Source: Paenibacillus_E qinlingensis_A (GTDB lineage: Bacteria > Bacillota > Bacilli > Paenibacillales > NBRC-103111). From it: a stretch of DNA of 64,000 bases. Where the stretch lies: NCBI RefSeq assembly GCF_031455095.1, contig NZ_JAVDSB010000002.1, forward strand, positions 372,001 through 436,000. Direction: 5' to 3'. The notes under the pieces were generated by a model, which worked only from the letters and a program-made list of their open reading frames with translations, searched no databases and was not told the origin of the DNA. A program made the position numbers and the translations under genes. Positions 1 to 9,100 of the stretch are shown here, piece after piece; the first letter of the stretch is position 1; every line of letters begins with the position of its first letter.

Positions 1-9
1 AATGGGCAT
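1..9 (-). CDS. 5-prime end of a gene running off the left edge
   Basis: An ATG at 7-9 on the minus strand is preceded by a good ribosome binding site (GAGGAGGAT, eight bases upstream), and the frame leaves the window after three codons (M-P-I). A TATAAT-like -10 lies at 78-83 on the same strand without a clear -35. Nothing can be said about the product. Confidence 0.4.
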
Positions 10-111
10 CGTTGTATCCTCCTCATAAACATGACTACGATGAATGAGACATCCTCATCTATGATAAAAATTATTCTATTATATTTATTTTAGAACCTAC
101 GAAATGACCAT

Positions 112-143
112 AAAAAAACGGCAAGCCCTAGTGGCCTACCGTT
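112..143 (-). terminator. Rho-independent terminator
   Basis: An imperfect stem (arms 117-127 and 133-143, loop CTAGT) is followed on the minus strand by seven T (118-112). It lies about 65 bases past the stop of the acetyltransferase chimera at 209-631 and probably ends that transcript. Confidence 0.75.
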
Positions 144-208
144 CTTCATATTTATTGAGCTAGTAGCATGTTTTTCAAACTAATCTTTGGTTAGTCCATT
201 AACCATAT

Positions 209-631
209 TTATGTTAATATTTTCTCAAATAAACTTGCACTCCAATGCTTTTTATCAATCCTTGAAATAAAGTTGTACCCAGCATCCAAATAAAACTGAT
301 TAAGTAGGTCGTTATCTGCCATACAATCTAGCTTCGCTGATTTTTTCCCAGCAAGTTTTATGTACTCCTCCGCGGTAGCAAGTAAATTAAGTCCTAAATT
401 CCGCCCCTTAAATGCTCTCCCAATTACTAATCTATGGATATAACCTGAGTTATCATCATTATGATCCTGCCAAATAAATGCATCAGACCATTGAATTGAA
501 AAACTCCCTATGACTACATCTGTAACTTTTTCAATATCGCCCTTGCCCTTCGTTGTGAGTCCTCTAGTTCTTTCGGTTCCTTCATTGTATGGTGATTCTG
601 CATGCCTAACCATATAGATGATCGTCTTCAT
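209..631 (-). CDS. Chimeric protein: histidine-phosphatase N-terminus joined to GNAT acetyltransferase C-terminus
   Basis: The ATG at 631 is used because AAGGAGGATC sits just upstream; an in-frame TTG at 646 lies inside that site. Residues 1-40 (MKTIIYMVRHAESP...RTRGLTTKGK) look like the start of a histidine-phosphatase (phosphoglycerate mutase) domain with its catalytic RHA motif. From about residue 41 the protein reads as the second half of a GNAT acetyltransferase: the acetyl-CoA loop (GRAFKGRNLGLNLL), then LDCMADN and the final strand (FYLDAGYNF). The phosphatase lacks its second half and the GNAT its first 60 or so residues, so neither domain is complete. An in-frame deletion between two genes would explain it. 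Activity is doubtful. The DUF4275 gene lies 23 bases upstream. Confidence 0.8.
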   Translation of the reverse strand: MKTIIYMVRHAESPYNEGTERTRGLTTKGKGDIEKVTDVVIGSFSIQWSDAFIWQDHNDDNSGYIHRLVIGRAFKGRNLGLNLLATAEEYIKLAGKKSAKLDCMADNDLLNQFYLDAGYNFISRIDKKHWSASLFEKILT

Positions 632-654
632 ATGATCCTCCTTCAAAAGTTACC

Positions 655-1173
655 CTAAACTTGTTTATAAAAGTATGGTCCGCACATTGCTTCATGCGTG
701 TGTACGTACGTCCACGTGAAATTCTTATCAAATACATATATATCTTGTTCATAATCAAAATCGGATGCAACAATTTCATTTGCGTTATTATATTCAAATA
801 CGATATCAGGAAGATCTTGATACATGACATATACTTCGTTTTTAGTCATTGCATCAAATTCGTTTCTCGCTGCTTCATTTTCAAAACAATCTTGCTTCTT
901 ATAACTAAAAATATGCCACTTATACTGATTATAATGAATTTCACTTTTGGTCTCGTCGCTAATGTTCTTTGCAAATGAACTATCCCATAGTTCCTTAATT
1001 CTATGTTCTTTTTCCAATAAGGTTAAAATAACTACCCCTTTATCAAGCATGTTTTTACTGAATAGATATTTTTGGCGAATAACTTCAATGGACCAGTAAA
1101 CTTTCACTAATTCTTCATCAGGTAAACTGTCTATCATTTGATTAATTTCTTGTCTATACATACTGAAACTCAT
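655..1173 (-). CDS. DUF4275 family protein
   Basis: This 172-residue soluble protein resembles the DUF4275 family of Bacillota, whose function is unknown. The recognisable part is the centre: an ELWDSSFA helix, then YKWHIFSYKKQDCFENEAA and a later EVYVMYQDLPD segment. No signal peptide or membrane segment is visible. The ATG at 1173 has a good ribosome binding site (GGAGAGGG, five bases upstream). It probably shares a transcript with the chimeric gene that starts 23 bases further on. Confidence 0.75.
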   Translation of the reverse strand: MSFSMYRQEINQMIDSLPDEELVKVYWSIEVIRQKYLFSKNMLDKGVVILTLLEKEHRIKELWDSSFAKNISDETKSEIHYNQYKWHIFSYKKQDCFENEAARNEFDAMTKNEVYVMYQDLPDIVFEYNNANEIVASDFDYEQDIYVFDKNFTWTYVHTHEAMCGPYFYKQV

Positions 1174-1281
1174 TCAAATCCCTCTCCTCGCTAGCCAATA
1201 TCCCAACAGTATTTATACGAAAATGGAAAGTAATGGTTGCGCTAGCTTTGAGGGAAGTCGCTATCCAAACTTTCTACATAC

Positions 1282-1305
1282 AAAAAAAGCACCAAAATGG
1301 TGCTT
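1282..1305 (-). terminator. Rho-independent terminator (distal of two)
   Basis: A perfect 8-bp stem (AAGCACCA/TGGTGCTT, arms 1287-1294 and 1298-1305) with a three-base loop is followed on the minus strand by a T run (1288-1282). It is the second of two tandem terminators after the small membrane protein gene. Confidence 0.85.
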
Positions 1306-1316
1306 CTTATACTATG

Positions 1317-1359
1317 AAAAAAAATGCATATTTCAGCCCCACCGGACCAAAATATGCAT
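1317..1359 (-). terminator. Rho-independent terminator (proximal of two)
   Basis: A perfect 10-bp inverted repeat (ATGCATATTT at 1324-1333 and AAATATGCAT at 1350-1359) with a 16-base loop is followed by seven or eight T on the minus strand. It lies 30 bases past the stop of the gene at 1389-1619. Confidence 0.75.
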
Positions 1360-1388
1360 GACATTTCCATCCATTATTTAATGTCTAT

Positions 1389-1619
1389 TTAACGAAATAA
1401 ACTGATTAAAACTGTTGTCGCTCCAAATAACACTATTATAGAAATAAAGAAGTATCCGAATGCCTTTAGAGGACGTGGCAATGTATTCAAAGCAATTTTA
1501 TTAATTGGTCCTCCACCCTCAATATTCTGAATAGAACGAAGGTCCTCGTTAACAAAATTATCGTTGTTATACATTATTTCCTTCTCAGGCTGGGTCTCGT
1601 GGATTTTAATAGTGCTCAT
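1389..1619 (-). CDS. Small single-pass membrane protein, unknown function
   Basis: The 76-residue product has a polar N-terminal half (residues 1-48) and one hydrophobic segment near the C-terminus (about 52-73, FGYFFISIIVLFGATTVLISL), ending in Arg. The ATG at 1619 follows GGGGAT at a good distance, and a TATAAT-like -10 lies in the 90 bases upstream. It is monocistronic, closed by two terminators. I do not recognise the family. Confidence 0.65.
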   Translation of the reverse strand: MSTIKIHETQPEKEIMYNNDNFVNEDLRSIQNIEGGGPINKIALNTLPRPLKAFGYFFISIIVLFGATTVLISLFR

Positions 1620-1711
1620 TCCAAATCCCCTTTCAACTTCATATTCATGGAATATTATACCATATACACCATATCCATGATCACGCTAATCTGATCGATA
1701 CTTGAATGAAA

Positions 1712-1748
1712 AAAATGGAGCAACTGCCACGGCAGTTTGCTCCATTTT
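1712..1748 (-). terminator. Rho-independent terminator
   Basis: A long stem (arms 1712-1728 and 1731-1748, one bulge, two-base loop) with A-rich and T-rich feet lies 20 bases past the stop of the reductase-like gene at 1769. Confidence 0.85.
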
Positions 1749-1768
1749 AATTGTGCTATCGTTTCTCG

Positions 1769-2344
1769 TTATCTTACCGTCTGGTACACGAGGCCTAAGG
1801 CTCCAGAATTAAATGTCTTGTTTTCGATAAGTTTAAGATTGATTTTCTCCTTGATACCTTGGAATAACGGCAAACCGCTGCCGATTAGGACGGGAGAAAC
1901 GGTAATTTTATACTCATCTATTAAATCAAGCTGCATTAGGTAGTGTGCTAACCTAGGACTGCCGAGAATAACCATATCCTTGCCTGGCTGCTGCTTGAGG
2001 TTCTTGATCTCTTCCTCGACATTTTCTTTCACGAGTCTAGAATTGTTCCATTCGACGTTCTCCAGCGTTGTGGAAAAAACAATTTTGGCTGTGTTTTCGA
2101 TCCACTCGGCATGATCCCGTTCATGCTCTGAAGATGAGGGGTCCGAAGGCACAGATGGCCAATAATTGTGCATCATCTGATAAGTCCCACGTCCCCAAAT
2201 GACCGTGTCGGCTGTACTCAGAATTTCTTTTGCGTGTTTCTCCAATTCAGCATCGTAGGCAACCCAGCCAATATCCATTTCACCTTTCGGCCCTTCTACA
2301 AAACTATCAAGCGATGCGTGCAAAAATAGAACGAGTTTTCTCAT
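1769..2344 (-). CDS. Dihydrofolate reductase-like (RibD C-terminal) family protein
   Basis: The 191-residue protein belongs to the RibD C-terminal/dihydrofolate reductase fold family, which includes many uncharacterised NADPH-dependent reductases such as B. subtilis YyaP. Supporting segments are the first strand (RKLVLFLHASLDSF), the VIWGRGTYQMM segment after helix B, and the cofactor-proximal strand DMVILGSPRLAHYL. The ATG at 2344 is chosen over an upstream in-frame start because AAAAGGAGAA sits before it. It is a single gene with its own terminator. The substrate is not predictable and a role in folate or riboflavin synthesis should not be assumed. Confidence 0.85.
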   Translation of the reverse strand: MRKLVLFLHASLDSFVEGPKGEMDIGWVAYDAELEKHAKEILSTADTVIWGRGTYQMMHNYWPSVPSDPSSSEHERDHAEWIENTAKIVFSTTLENVEWNNSRLVKENVEEEIKNLKQQPGKDMVILGSPRLAHYLMQLDLIDEYKITVSPVLIGSGLPLFQGIKEKINLKLIENKTFNSGALGLVYQTVR

Positions 2345-2509
2345 CTTCAGTTCTCCTTTTTCATGAGGGATATCTACATTATACATGAACTACTAATCTA
2401 AACTCTTATTCGTCATCCTAAACCTAAAACTTCTAATTCATTGTTTTGTCCTGCTGTTATGTTCATTATAAATCATTACGTAACGTAAGGATCAAGGGGA
2501 ATCTGTTTT

Positions 2510-2923
2510 TTAATTACTCTCTTCGAGTTCAGGAATGGAGGGTAGTATTCCATTAGGAGCAACTGACACTTTTAACAAGGTCCATTTAGGGAATAATTTA
2601 TGGAAATTTGATTGGGTATCTACTTTCATATACACATGAAGCGGTCTATCTCCGAAGAGGGTAGCTAAATAACTAATTTCTTTAGAACCTCCTTGGAAAT
2701 CAGAAGTTTTATGTGCCTTCGTGTTTTTTGGTAATTGTAAAAGATATTCATTTGTTGTTTGATCTAATGAAATCGTTTGAATTTTAGCAGGATCATGTTC
2801 ATGGATGATGTTTTCTAGTTGAACACTTAATTCGATTTTCGAATCAAATTGACCAAACCGATATAAACCATAGAAAAATGCAGTAACAAAAACAATTAAG
2901 ACGATACTTAAGGTTTTTCTCAA
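2510..2923 (-). CDS. Membrane-anchored protein, unknown function
   Basis: The 137-residue product begins with a basic MRK and one hydrophobic segment (about residues 4-20), then an extracytoplasmic domain of about 115 residues with no recognised family. It starts at a TTG (2921-2923) seven bases after GGAGAA, and no ATG fits better. It is followed 165 bases further by the reductase-like gene and preceded by two other small exported-protein genes on the same strand, which may form one transcript. Confidence 0.6.
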   Translation of the reverse strand: MRKTLSIVLIVFVTAFFYGLYRFGQFDSKIELSVQLENIIHEHDPAKIQTISLDQTTNEYLLQLPKNTKAHKTSDFQGGSKEISYLATLFGDRPLHVYMKVDTQSNFHKLFPKWTLLKVSVAPNGILPSIPELEESN

Positions 2924-2970
2924 TAACTTGTTCTCCTCTATAATGTATTAGCGTATCTGAACACATCTAA

Positions 2971-3501
2971 CTATTCGCTATACATAAAATGATGCTTTAT
3001 CGAATTACTCGAAACGCAAATGGTCACTTTCTGATTATTACCGTCATTGCCTGTAATGAAATAGTATACCGGAGTCAAATCTGAAGCATCCGGTGGGATT
3101 TGATTTCTTTCTTGATTACTAAGTATCCTTATATTAATTTGTTCATCAACATGAACAAGATGATATGTCTCATAGGCAACAATCTTCGCTTGATCTGGTG
3201 TAACTTTTGGCCCTATTACTTGGCTAGAATCAGACGAGTTATGCGTATATAAAATGACTGTGGACGTTTCAGCATCATATTCTATCGAACCTTCGATTTG
3301 ATTAGCAATAAACCGAATGGGGACGTAAAGATGGCCATTATAGTTTAAGGTTGCGTACTCGCCTTCCGTTTCAACATGTTTTGAATTAATAACGTAATGA
3401 ACTGTCTGAAAAACTGGATCCGATACGCCATTATCCCCGAACGCCTCGCTTGATTTCGAAAGGAAAATCAGTATGGTGACCATGAATAACAACTTTTTCA
3501 T
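2971..3501 (-). CDS. Secreted protein with copper amine oxidase N-terminal-like domain
   Basis: The 176-residue protein has a signal peptide (MKKLLFMVTILIFLSKSSEAF) and a domain of the copper_amine_oxidN type at about residues 35-100. Its typical strand is NGHLYVPIRFIANQIEGSI followed by YDAETSTVILYT. Despite the family name, such domains in Paenibacillus are non-catalytic wall or surface modules. The C-terminal half (PKVTPDQAKIVAYETY) is PepSY-like at most. The ATG at 3501 follows GAAGGAGTG. It overlaps the stop of the gene upstream (ATGA), so the two are translationally coupled. Confidence 0.75.
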   Translation of the reverse strand: MKKLLFMVTILIFLSKSSEAFGDNGVSDPVFQTVHYVINSKHVETEGEYATLNYNGHLYVPIRFIANQIEGSIEYDAETSTVILYTHNSSDSSQVIGPKVTPDQAKIVAYETYHLVHVDEQINIRILSNQERNQIPPDASDLTPVYYFITGNDGNNQKVTICVSSNSIKHHFMYSE

Positions 3502-3836
3502 AAAAACACTCCTTCTATTTTTGTAACAATCCAACCTATATCTTCTATTAAATGAACCTTATATGTTTGAATGCCGCTGTTCTTTCCATTTTTAAAGTTA
3601 CACTCACATTCCAGCACATATATACGGTCTCTAAACTTCTTCTCACTTAAAGTGATATTTATTACCTTGTATTCATTGGTATTGGAGCTTAAATAATGTT
3701 CGATTGAAGCTTCGGGACTAGCATCCACATTTCTTGTATCCAAGAACAATTTTATGATGCTCGCAAAATAGACGATAGAAATAAATAAGAAACAACTTAA
3801 AAAAACTACTATAATCCTAGTCTTTGTAAGTCTCAC
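3498..3836 (-). CDS. Small membrane-anchored protein, unknown function
   Basis: A GTG at 3834-3836 with GAGGTGG five bases upstream gives a 112-residue protein, and the upstream in-frame ATGs lack a ribosome binding site. Residues 8-30 form one membrane segment (IIVVFLSCFLFISIVYFASII), followed by an extracytoplasmic domain (SIEHYLSSNTNEYKVINITLSEKKF...) that could be a small stress-protein-like beta fold. Its stop overlaps the start codon of the secreted copper amine oxidase-like gene (ATGA), which implies co-translation. A TATACT -10 is visible just upstream of the GTG. Confidence 0.65.
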   Translation of the reverse strand: MRLTKTRIIVVFLSCFLFISIVYFASIIKLFLDTRNVDASPEASIEHYLSSNTNEYKVINITLSEKKFRDRIYVLECECNFKNGKNSGIQTYKVHLIEDIGWIVTKIEGVFL

Positions 3837-3934
3837 AAATCCCACCTCGCTCCATTCAAAGTATACCATAATTTGGAATACCACTACCCGTTAGCTCATG
3901 AGATAAATTAACATTTTCCCCTATTTCTGAACAA

Positions 3935-3976
3935 GAAAAAGCTGACATTCCTCAATATGGAGGACGTCAGCTTTCT
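3935..3976 (-). terminator. Probable terminator hairpin
   Basis: Arms 3935-3946 (GAAAAAGCTGAC) and 3965-3976 (GTCAGCTTTCTC) pair well and the stem extends into the loop. It lies 20 bases past the stop of the glycosidase at 3996. The U tract is weak and partly inside the stem. Confidence 0.6.
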
Positions 3977-3995
3977 CAAACTTACTATATACTTC

Positions 3996-5018
3996 TCAGT
4001 CTCCAAGAGGAATTACCATATTCCATGTGTTCCGACCGCCAAAATTCCCATCACCATCTGCCGTAGCCGCGAACAGATGCGTTGGTCTGCCATCTTGGAA
4101 CAGCAGAAACGGCCTCTCAAAATTGCCCATCTGTTTCTTGGTCCCGTCATCCCAAGTGACATGCCTTGAATACGCTTTGGGATGCTCAGCGATCTGCCAG
4201 TTCAACCCATCCCGTGAGTAGGCTTGAATGCCGCCGTGCCTTTCGTTACAGATGTTCCCCTTCATATCCTTGGCAATCATGGCGTACCCATCTTCCGTTT
4301 TCCAAATGAAAGGATCTTCCAAATGAACATCCTCCGGTGGAAAAATCGGGTTCTCGCTTAAAGAGCGGTAAGCGCCGGTATAGTGATCTGCCCAAGCTGC
4401 ACCCAACGCCATATCACTGAACGTATGGCCTTGATAGGCTCTGGATTTGTAAATGAGCAGCACCGAGCCGTCTTCATGTACACAAGGAGCTGGATTCGAC
4501 GTTAAATAGCTGTCAAACTTCCCAGGGCGAACATCCAGAATTGGCTCATCCCGTCGCACCCACGGTCCCTGTACCTGTTCAGCGACTGCCAGTCCGATTC
4601 GTTTGTTAGATCTGGCCACAATGCAGCGGGGATCATCCAAACCGTAGGCTTCTCCTGGCTTGACATCTGAGAATGGGTACGTAGTCCCCATATAAAACAG
4701 AAGATATTTACCATCGTGTTTGACGATGTGGGGATTGTGCGTGCTGCGACCGTCCCAGAATTCGGCTCCTCTCGCGGGAAGCACAACTTCTTCGAACTGG
4801 TACGGTCCTTCCGGTTTATCGGATACGGCCCGCACGACTTCGGAATGCACTAACCATCCGGGATGCATGGGCAGATGCTTGGGCCAACGCGAAGCAAACA
4901 TATGATATTGCCCGTCGTCCCCATGCACAACCGAACCGCACCAGACCCAGTAACCCGACATTTGGAATCCTCCGTTTACGGGAGCCGGCAGGAGCCGTTC
5001 ATATAAGTTTGTGGTCAT
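3996..5018 (-). CDS. Five-bladed beta-propeller glycoside hydrolase (GH43/GH32-like clan)
   Basis: The 340-residue protein lacks a signal peptide and is predicted cytoplasmic. Repeated blade signatures support a GH43/GH32/GH117-like propeller: GDDGQYHMFASRW with WLVHSEVVRAVSDKPEGPY, NPHIVKHDGKYLLFYMGT, SNPAPCVHEDGSVLLIYK, LEDPFIWKTEDGYAMIAKD and YSRDGLNWQ. Candidate acidic residues are in THNPHIV and LEDPFIW, but the exact family and sugar cannot be read. The ATG at 5018 follows GGAGAG and replaces an upstream TTG. It is divergent from an AraC regulator, which probably controls it, and lies downstream of the PL8 locus. Confidence 0.75.
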   Translation of the reverse strand: MTTNLYERLLPAPVNGGFQMSGYWVWCGSVVHGDDGQYHMFASRWPKHLPMHPGWLVHSEVVRAVSDKPEGPYQFEEVVLPARGAEFWDGRSTHNPHIVKHDGKYLLFYMGTTYPFSDVKPGEAYGLDDPRCIVARSNKRIGLAVAEQVQGPWVRRDEPILDVRPGKFDSYLTSNPAPCVHEDGSVLLIYKSRAYQGHTFSDMALGAAWADHYTGAYRSLSENPIFPPEDVHLEDPFIWKTEDGYAMIAKDMKGNICNERHGGIQAYSRDGLNWQIAEHPKAYSRHVTWDDGTKKQMGNFERPFLLFQDGRPTHLFAATADGDGNFGGRNTWNMVIPLGD

Positions 5019-5065
5019 CGAATCTACTCTCCAATCCAAGCCAGATTTGGCCTTTTATTCTTATA

Positions 5066-5117
5066 TTATATAAGTCCTCCACTTACCTTACTAGGAATAG
5101 AATCATCTTATATAAGT
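5066..5117. promoter_or_regulatory. Two direct repeats in the divergent glycosidase/AraC promoter
   Basis: The decamer TTATATAAGT occurs at 5066-5075 and 5108-5117, exactly 42 bases (about four helical turns) apart, in the 183-base region between the glycosidase and AraC genes. Same-face direct repeats suit an AraC-family dimer. The sequence is AT-rich, so chance cannot be excluded. Confidence 0.4.
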
Positions 5118-5201
5118 ACAAAATCATTCTTTTTCGACTTGCATCCCCCTCCTCATCCACCTATACTTAGACTACAATTGTCATCAGAAAGGTGTCACTT
5201 C

Positions 5202-6065
5202 ATGATCTGTGTAGCGCTCTCTGTACCGCCTATCCCTGTTATGGTTACCATAAACAAAGTGAAATTGCCCCAGTCGTATCATCATCCTGACCGCGTCTTT
5301 ACCCTATACGATATCATTCTCGTTCGAAGCGGAACTTTATATGTGACAGAAGACAACGTCCCCTATGAGATTGGTGAGAATCAAATGCTCGTTCTGGAAC
5401 CTGGCAAGCGGCATTATGGTCACCGCGACTGCCAAGAAGACACCGTTGTCTACTATTTGCACATTCAGCACCCCACTGCTCCGAGGCTTGTCCATAATGA
5501 AGAGATTCACTGGCAAACCGTGTTCCCCACCCGTTCCTATCGTGATATCACACCACAGGAGCATTTCATCTACATCCCTAAATTCAAAGAGCAGAACTCC
5601 AAACAAATTTGGTCGCTGCTCGATATGATGATCGAACTACATAACGCTTCTACGCTAGAGAATATGCTCCCGCTTCAGACGATGTTCGGACAACTGCTTC
5701 TCTTCTTTCAAAATATGACTAAAATATCCCATCACGAGCATAGTCGACAGGTTTGCGACAACGTGATGAAGTATCTAACCGAGCATGTCGAACAACCATT
5801 CCGTCTTAAAGCGATGGCCCAGCATTTGAATTTTTCCATTGATTACTCCTCCAAATGTTTGAGAAAGCATACGGGTCTTACGCCGCTTCAATACTTGAAC
5901 CGAATTCGAATTCAGAAAGCCAGGGAATTACTGGAACATACCAACTTAACCTTGCGGGAAATCAGCACGAAAGTCGGCATCCCTGAAATGAACTATTTCT
6001 TTCGGCTTTTTCGCAAACATACAGGCATGCCTCCAGCGAAATATCGCTCTTCACTCTATGTCTAA
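5202..6065 (+). CDS. AraC-family transcriptional regulator (cupin + HTH)
   Basis: The 287-residue protein has an N-terminal cupin-like sugar-sensing half (IILVRSGTLYVTEDNVPYEIGENQMLVLEPGKRHYGH) and a C-terminal AraC-type double helix-turn-helix (about residues 185-285). The HTH part reads MAQHLNFSIDYSSKCLRKHTGLTPLQYL, then LREISTKVGIPEMNYFFRLFRKHTGMPPAKYR. The ATG at 5202 follows AGAAAGGTG; earlier in-frame ATG codons have no such site. It is divergent from the beta-propeller glycosidase and convergent with the large PL8 lyase, so it probably regulates the glycosidase. Confidence 0.9.
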   Translation: MICVALSVPPIPVMVTINKVKLPQSYHHPDRVFTLYDIILVRSGTLYVTEDNVPYEIGENQMLVLEPGKRHYGHRDCQEDTVVYYLHIQHPTAPRLVHNEEIHWQTVFPTRSYRDITPQEHFIYIPKFKEQNSKQIWSLLDMMIELHNASTLENMLPLQTMFGQLLLFFQNMTKISHHEHSRQVCDNVMKYLTEHVEQPFRLKAMAQHLNFSIDYSSKCLRKHTGLTPLQYLNRIRIQKARELLEHTNLTLREISTKVGIPEMNYFFRLFRKHTGMPPAKYRSSLYV

Positions 6066-6090
6066 GAAATAGCTTATGTATGAAAATAAA

Positions 6091-6120
6091 ACGGGACCCC
6101 CTATTTCATTGGAGTCCCGT
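6091..6120. terminator. Bidirectional terminator between convergent genes
   Basis: The stem ACGGGAC-CC/GG-GTCCCGT has arms 6091-6100 and 6111-6120 and an A-rich tract on its left (T-rich on the minus strand). It sits between the AraC stop (6065) and the stop of the PL8 lyase (6126), so it can serve both genes. Confidence 0.8.
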
Positions 6121-6125
6121 CTTAT

Positions 6126-9100
6126 CTATGGTTTCATTAGAAAATTGTATAAAGCTTTCGCTGTTTCCTTGCGCAAAGCTGCTGAAGTAGGAGAGAAGAT
6201 CTCGTTGGATGTTCCTGATAGTATGCCGAGGTCGATCGCCTTATTCACATCTGATACTGCCCAAGTTGAGATTTCACTTTGGTCTGTATAGTTGTCAAGT
6301 TTACGTTGGACTGACGCATAGGTGCCATGCAAATACTCATAGGCTCTAACGAATAAGATGGCCATCTGTTCACGAGTCAACTCCGCATTGGGATCAAATG
6401 TCTGATCAGTGACACCCGAAACCAAACCAGCCTGACTTGCTGCAGCAACATCTTGGGCATACCATGCGTCTGGCTTAACATCATCGAATACGGAAGTCAC
6501 CTCGTCTTGCTGCTGTAGGTTCAACGCCCGTACCAATAATGCCGTAAACTGTGCTCGCGTGGTCTTCCCATTGGGATTAAACTCACTTGAAGTAACCCCT
6601 TCAATGATGTGCTTGGCTGACAATACTTGTACCGCTCGTAAAGCCCAGTCCATATCAGGCATATCTTCAAACTTTTTGTCATATTCGAACACTGCATAAA
6701 TGCCTGGTTGGTCCGGCGTGAATGTAGCTTCGTTAGACGTTAGATCTATCGTCCCACCGACATATTTCCATTTCCCACTAGCTTTATTGTAACTGTACAC
6801 ACCCAGCAGTTCGGGATCCTTGCCTGTAGGATCAAACGGCAGAACAACTTCAACGCCGCCGTGAAACTTGTTCGCTGACCACGTGTTGCCCTCATCGGAG
6901 CGAATACTTAAATCCAATTCAATGGCTTGACTTGCCAGAATGAAACGAGCTTTAGGATCTGCCGTTCCAGCCTGCGTTATCCCAATATCCGTGACTGGCC
7001 GCGATGTGATTTCGAGTGTTGTTTGGTGAACTTCCCCACCTACTCTCGCAATGAGCGCCTTAATTACTTCAGGGAGAAGTGTCATCTGTGCATGCTCTCC
7101 GTGAATTTCCATTGGAACATTCGGAATCTGCTCAGTTGGTACGGAAACTGTATCCTTGTCAGGTTCCATAATCACCGTAGCTTTACCGTCTTTCACGATG
7201 ACGATATCGGGGTGAACATGGGGTTCAGGACTCGTTGTACCAGCTCCCGTTTCCCCTTCTGGATCCGTTGGCCCCCCTATTGGTGCGGTTGTGTCGGGTA
7301 CTGGCACCATTTGCAAAGAAATAACCTGCGATGCCCCCATCGTATTTTGCACATTAACTTTCAATTTCACCTTAGGACTTAGCTGTTGAATCTCTATCCG
7401 CTCATCTTTGCTAATCACACTTTGCGCTGACTTATCCAGTTCAAGCTCAATAAAGCCATTGTTCTCTAATGTCGAATCTGCCACTGCTAACTCATAAAGC
7501 CCGGTGTGCTTATTCCCCTGCATAAGAACGGATGCTTTGCTATTTACGGTCAATCCGTCTACGGTCGTCACTTTATCCCTCCAAAAGTTAAAGCCGACCA
7601 AGCCAAGCTTATTCTCGCGAACCGCTTGCACATCCTCTGAATTAGCCAGAACTGTGTAATCTGGAGATGAAGCGTACACAGAAGTTTCTGCCTTACTTGC
7701 ATTGGGCAAAATGGCATATTCATAGCTAGCCTGGTTAGGATTTGAGCCATGATCAAACCACATAGTCAAAAAATTATTAGTCAATAGCTCGGTTGGCACC
7801 GTTGATTCTGGCGGATTACTCAGGTTCGTATCGGAGTATCTGCCTTCTTGCTCCGCACGCATCAGTTTCAGAGGTTGCGTTCCAGGGAATACATAACCGA
7901 TATCAGCTCCCGCTGCATTCCCTTGCAAATGAGCCCATTGCGGATGCTCTACCGTTTCTTCGCCTAAGAAACCGCTCTTGAGCTCACCATTTACATAGAG
8001 CTCATTCGTGTTATTTTTAGCAAGCTTGCGCTGTTCAACGATGGTCTCTACAGTCTTATTATCTGTACTTGTCAGTTCGGACCCCATCGCAACAATTTCA
8101 TTGTCAAATGTAAACCACGACTTATTCACTTTCATTTGTGTGCCATTCTGAATTAAGTTCATACCTGTCACGCCATATTTACCTAAAACCGCGCCTCCAG
8201 CCCAAGCATTCGCTGGCGTCGCTTCGCCATCCCCGTATTGATAGATAGCTGATGATCTCGGTCTTACGACGACGGTCGTCCCTGGTAATCGATACCAGTT
8301 TATGGTTGCCCAGTACTGATCGGTGTATTGCAATAAATCGTTATTGTAGAGGTACGTCATGCCATCGCCGGTATACCAGCCTTTGGGATTCTCACCATTC
8401 GTCAACTCATAGGTTGCAATTCGCTTCGAACTCTTGCTAACGCCAAAGAGATACCCATCGCCAATGTGTACGCTGCGAGCCATCGCGTTAAGTTCAAAGT
8501 GCTTCTGCATGTCAGCAGTCGGTTGAATAGCAGGGTCTTCCATCCATCCTTTTATCGTATCAGCCAAATCTAGCGGAAGTTTATAATACGTCATCCCACT
8601 GGCCATTTGGAATTGGAAATGATACTTAATGAAGCTCTTTAGAGCGGCTGCCCGATCTGGAGAAGCGGTTTGGGCAATACGCGACATGCCTACTAGAATG
8701 CTTTTGGCTGAACCATAGGCATCTGACGTATCCCTGACAATCGCACGTCCGCGTGTCATATCTAGAATCTGCCCTTTGTACATCACAGGTGCATAGCCTT
8801 CTTGGATCCAACGATAGACATTTTCCGCCCCAGGAACAATCGGCTGCCACGTGCTGCCATTCAATAACAGCAACAAATTCCCCATGCCATTAATAAGCAC
8901 TTCGCCATAACTGCCTGTATACGCAATCGTCCCGTGTTGAATAAACGAACCATCCTCATAGAAACCGTCACCCGTTGTCACATAATCAAATAGAGGTGTC
9001 AGTCCATCCCGGGCTTTGATCAGACGATCATAGTTTTTCTCGACGAGTCCTAATCTCGTTTCAATCAGCATAATATCCGAACGATTCGCGCCAACTTGGG

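Noticed and set aside
606..978. Frames of 74 and 105 codons overlapping the DUF4275 gene
   Set aside because: They are in other frames of a gene with a good start and recognisable family, with low-complexity hydrophobic translation.
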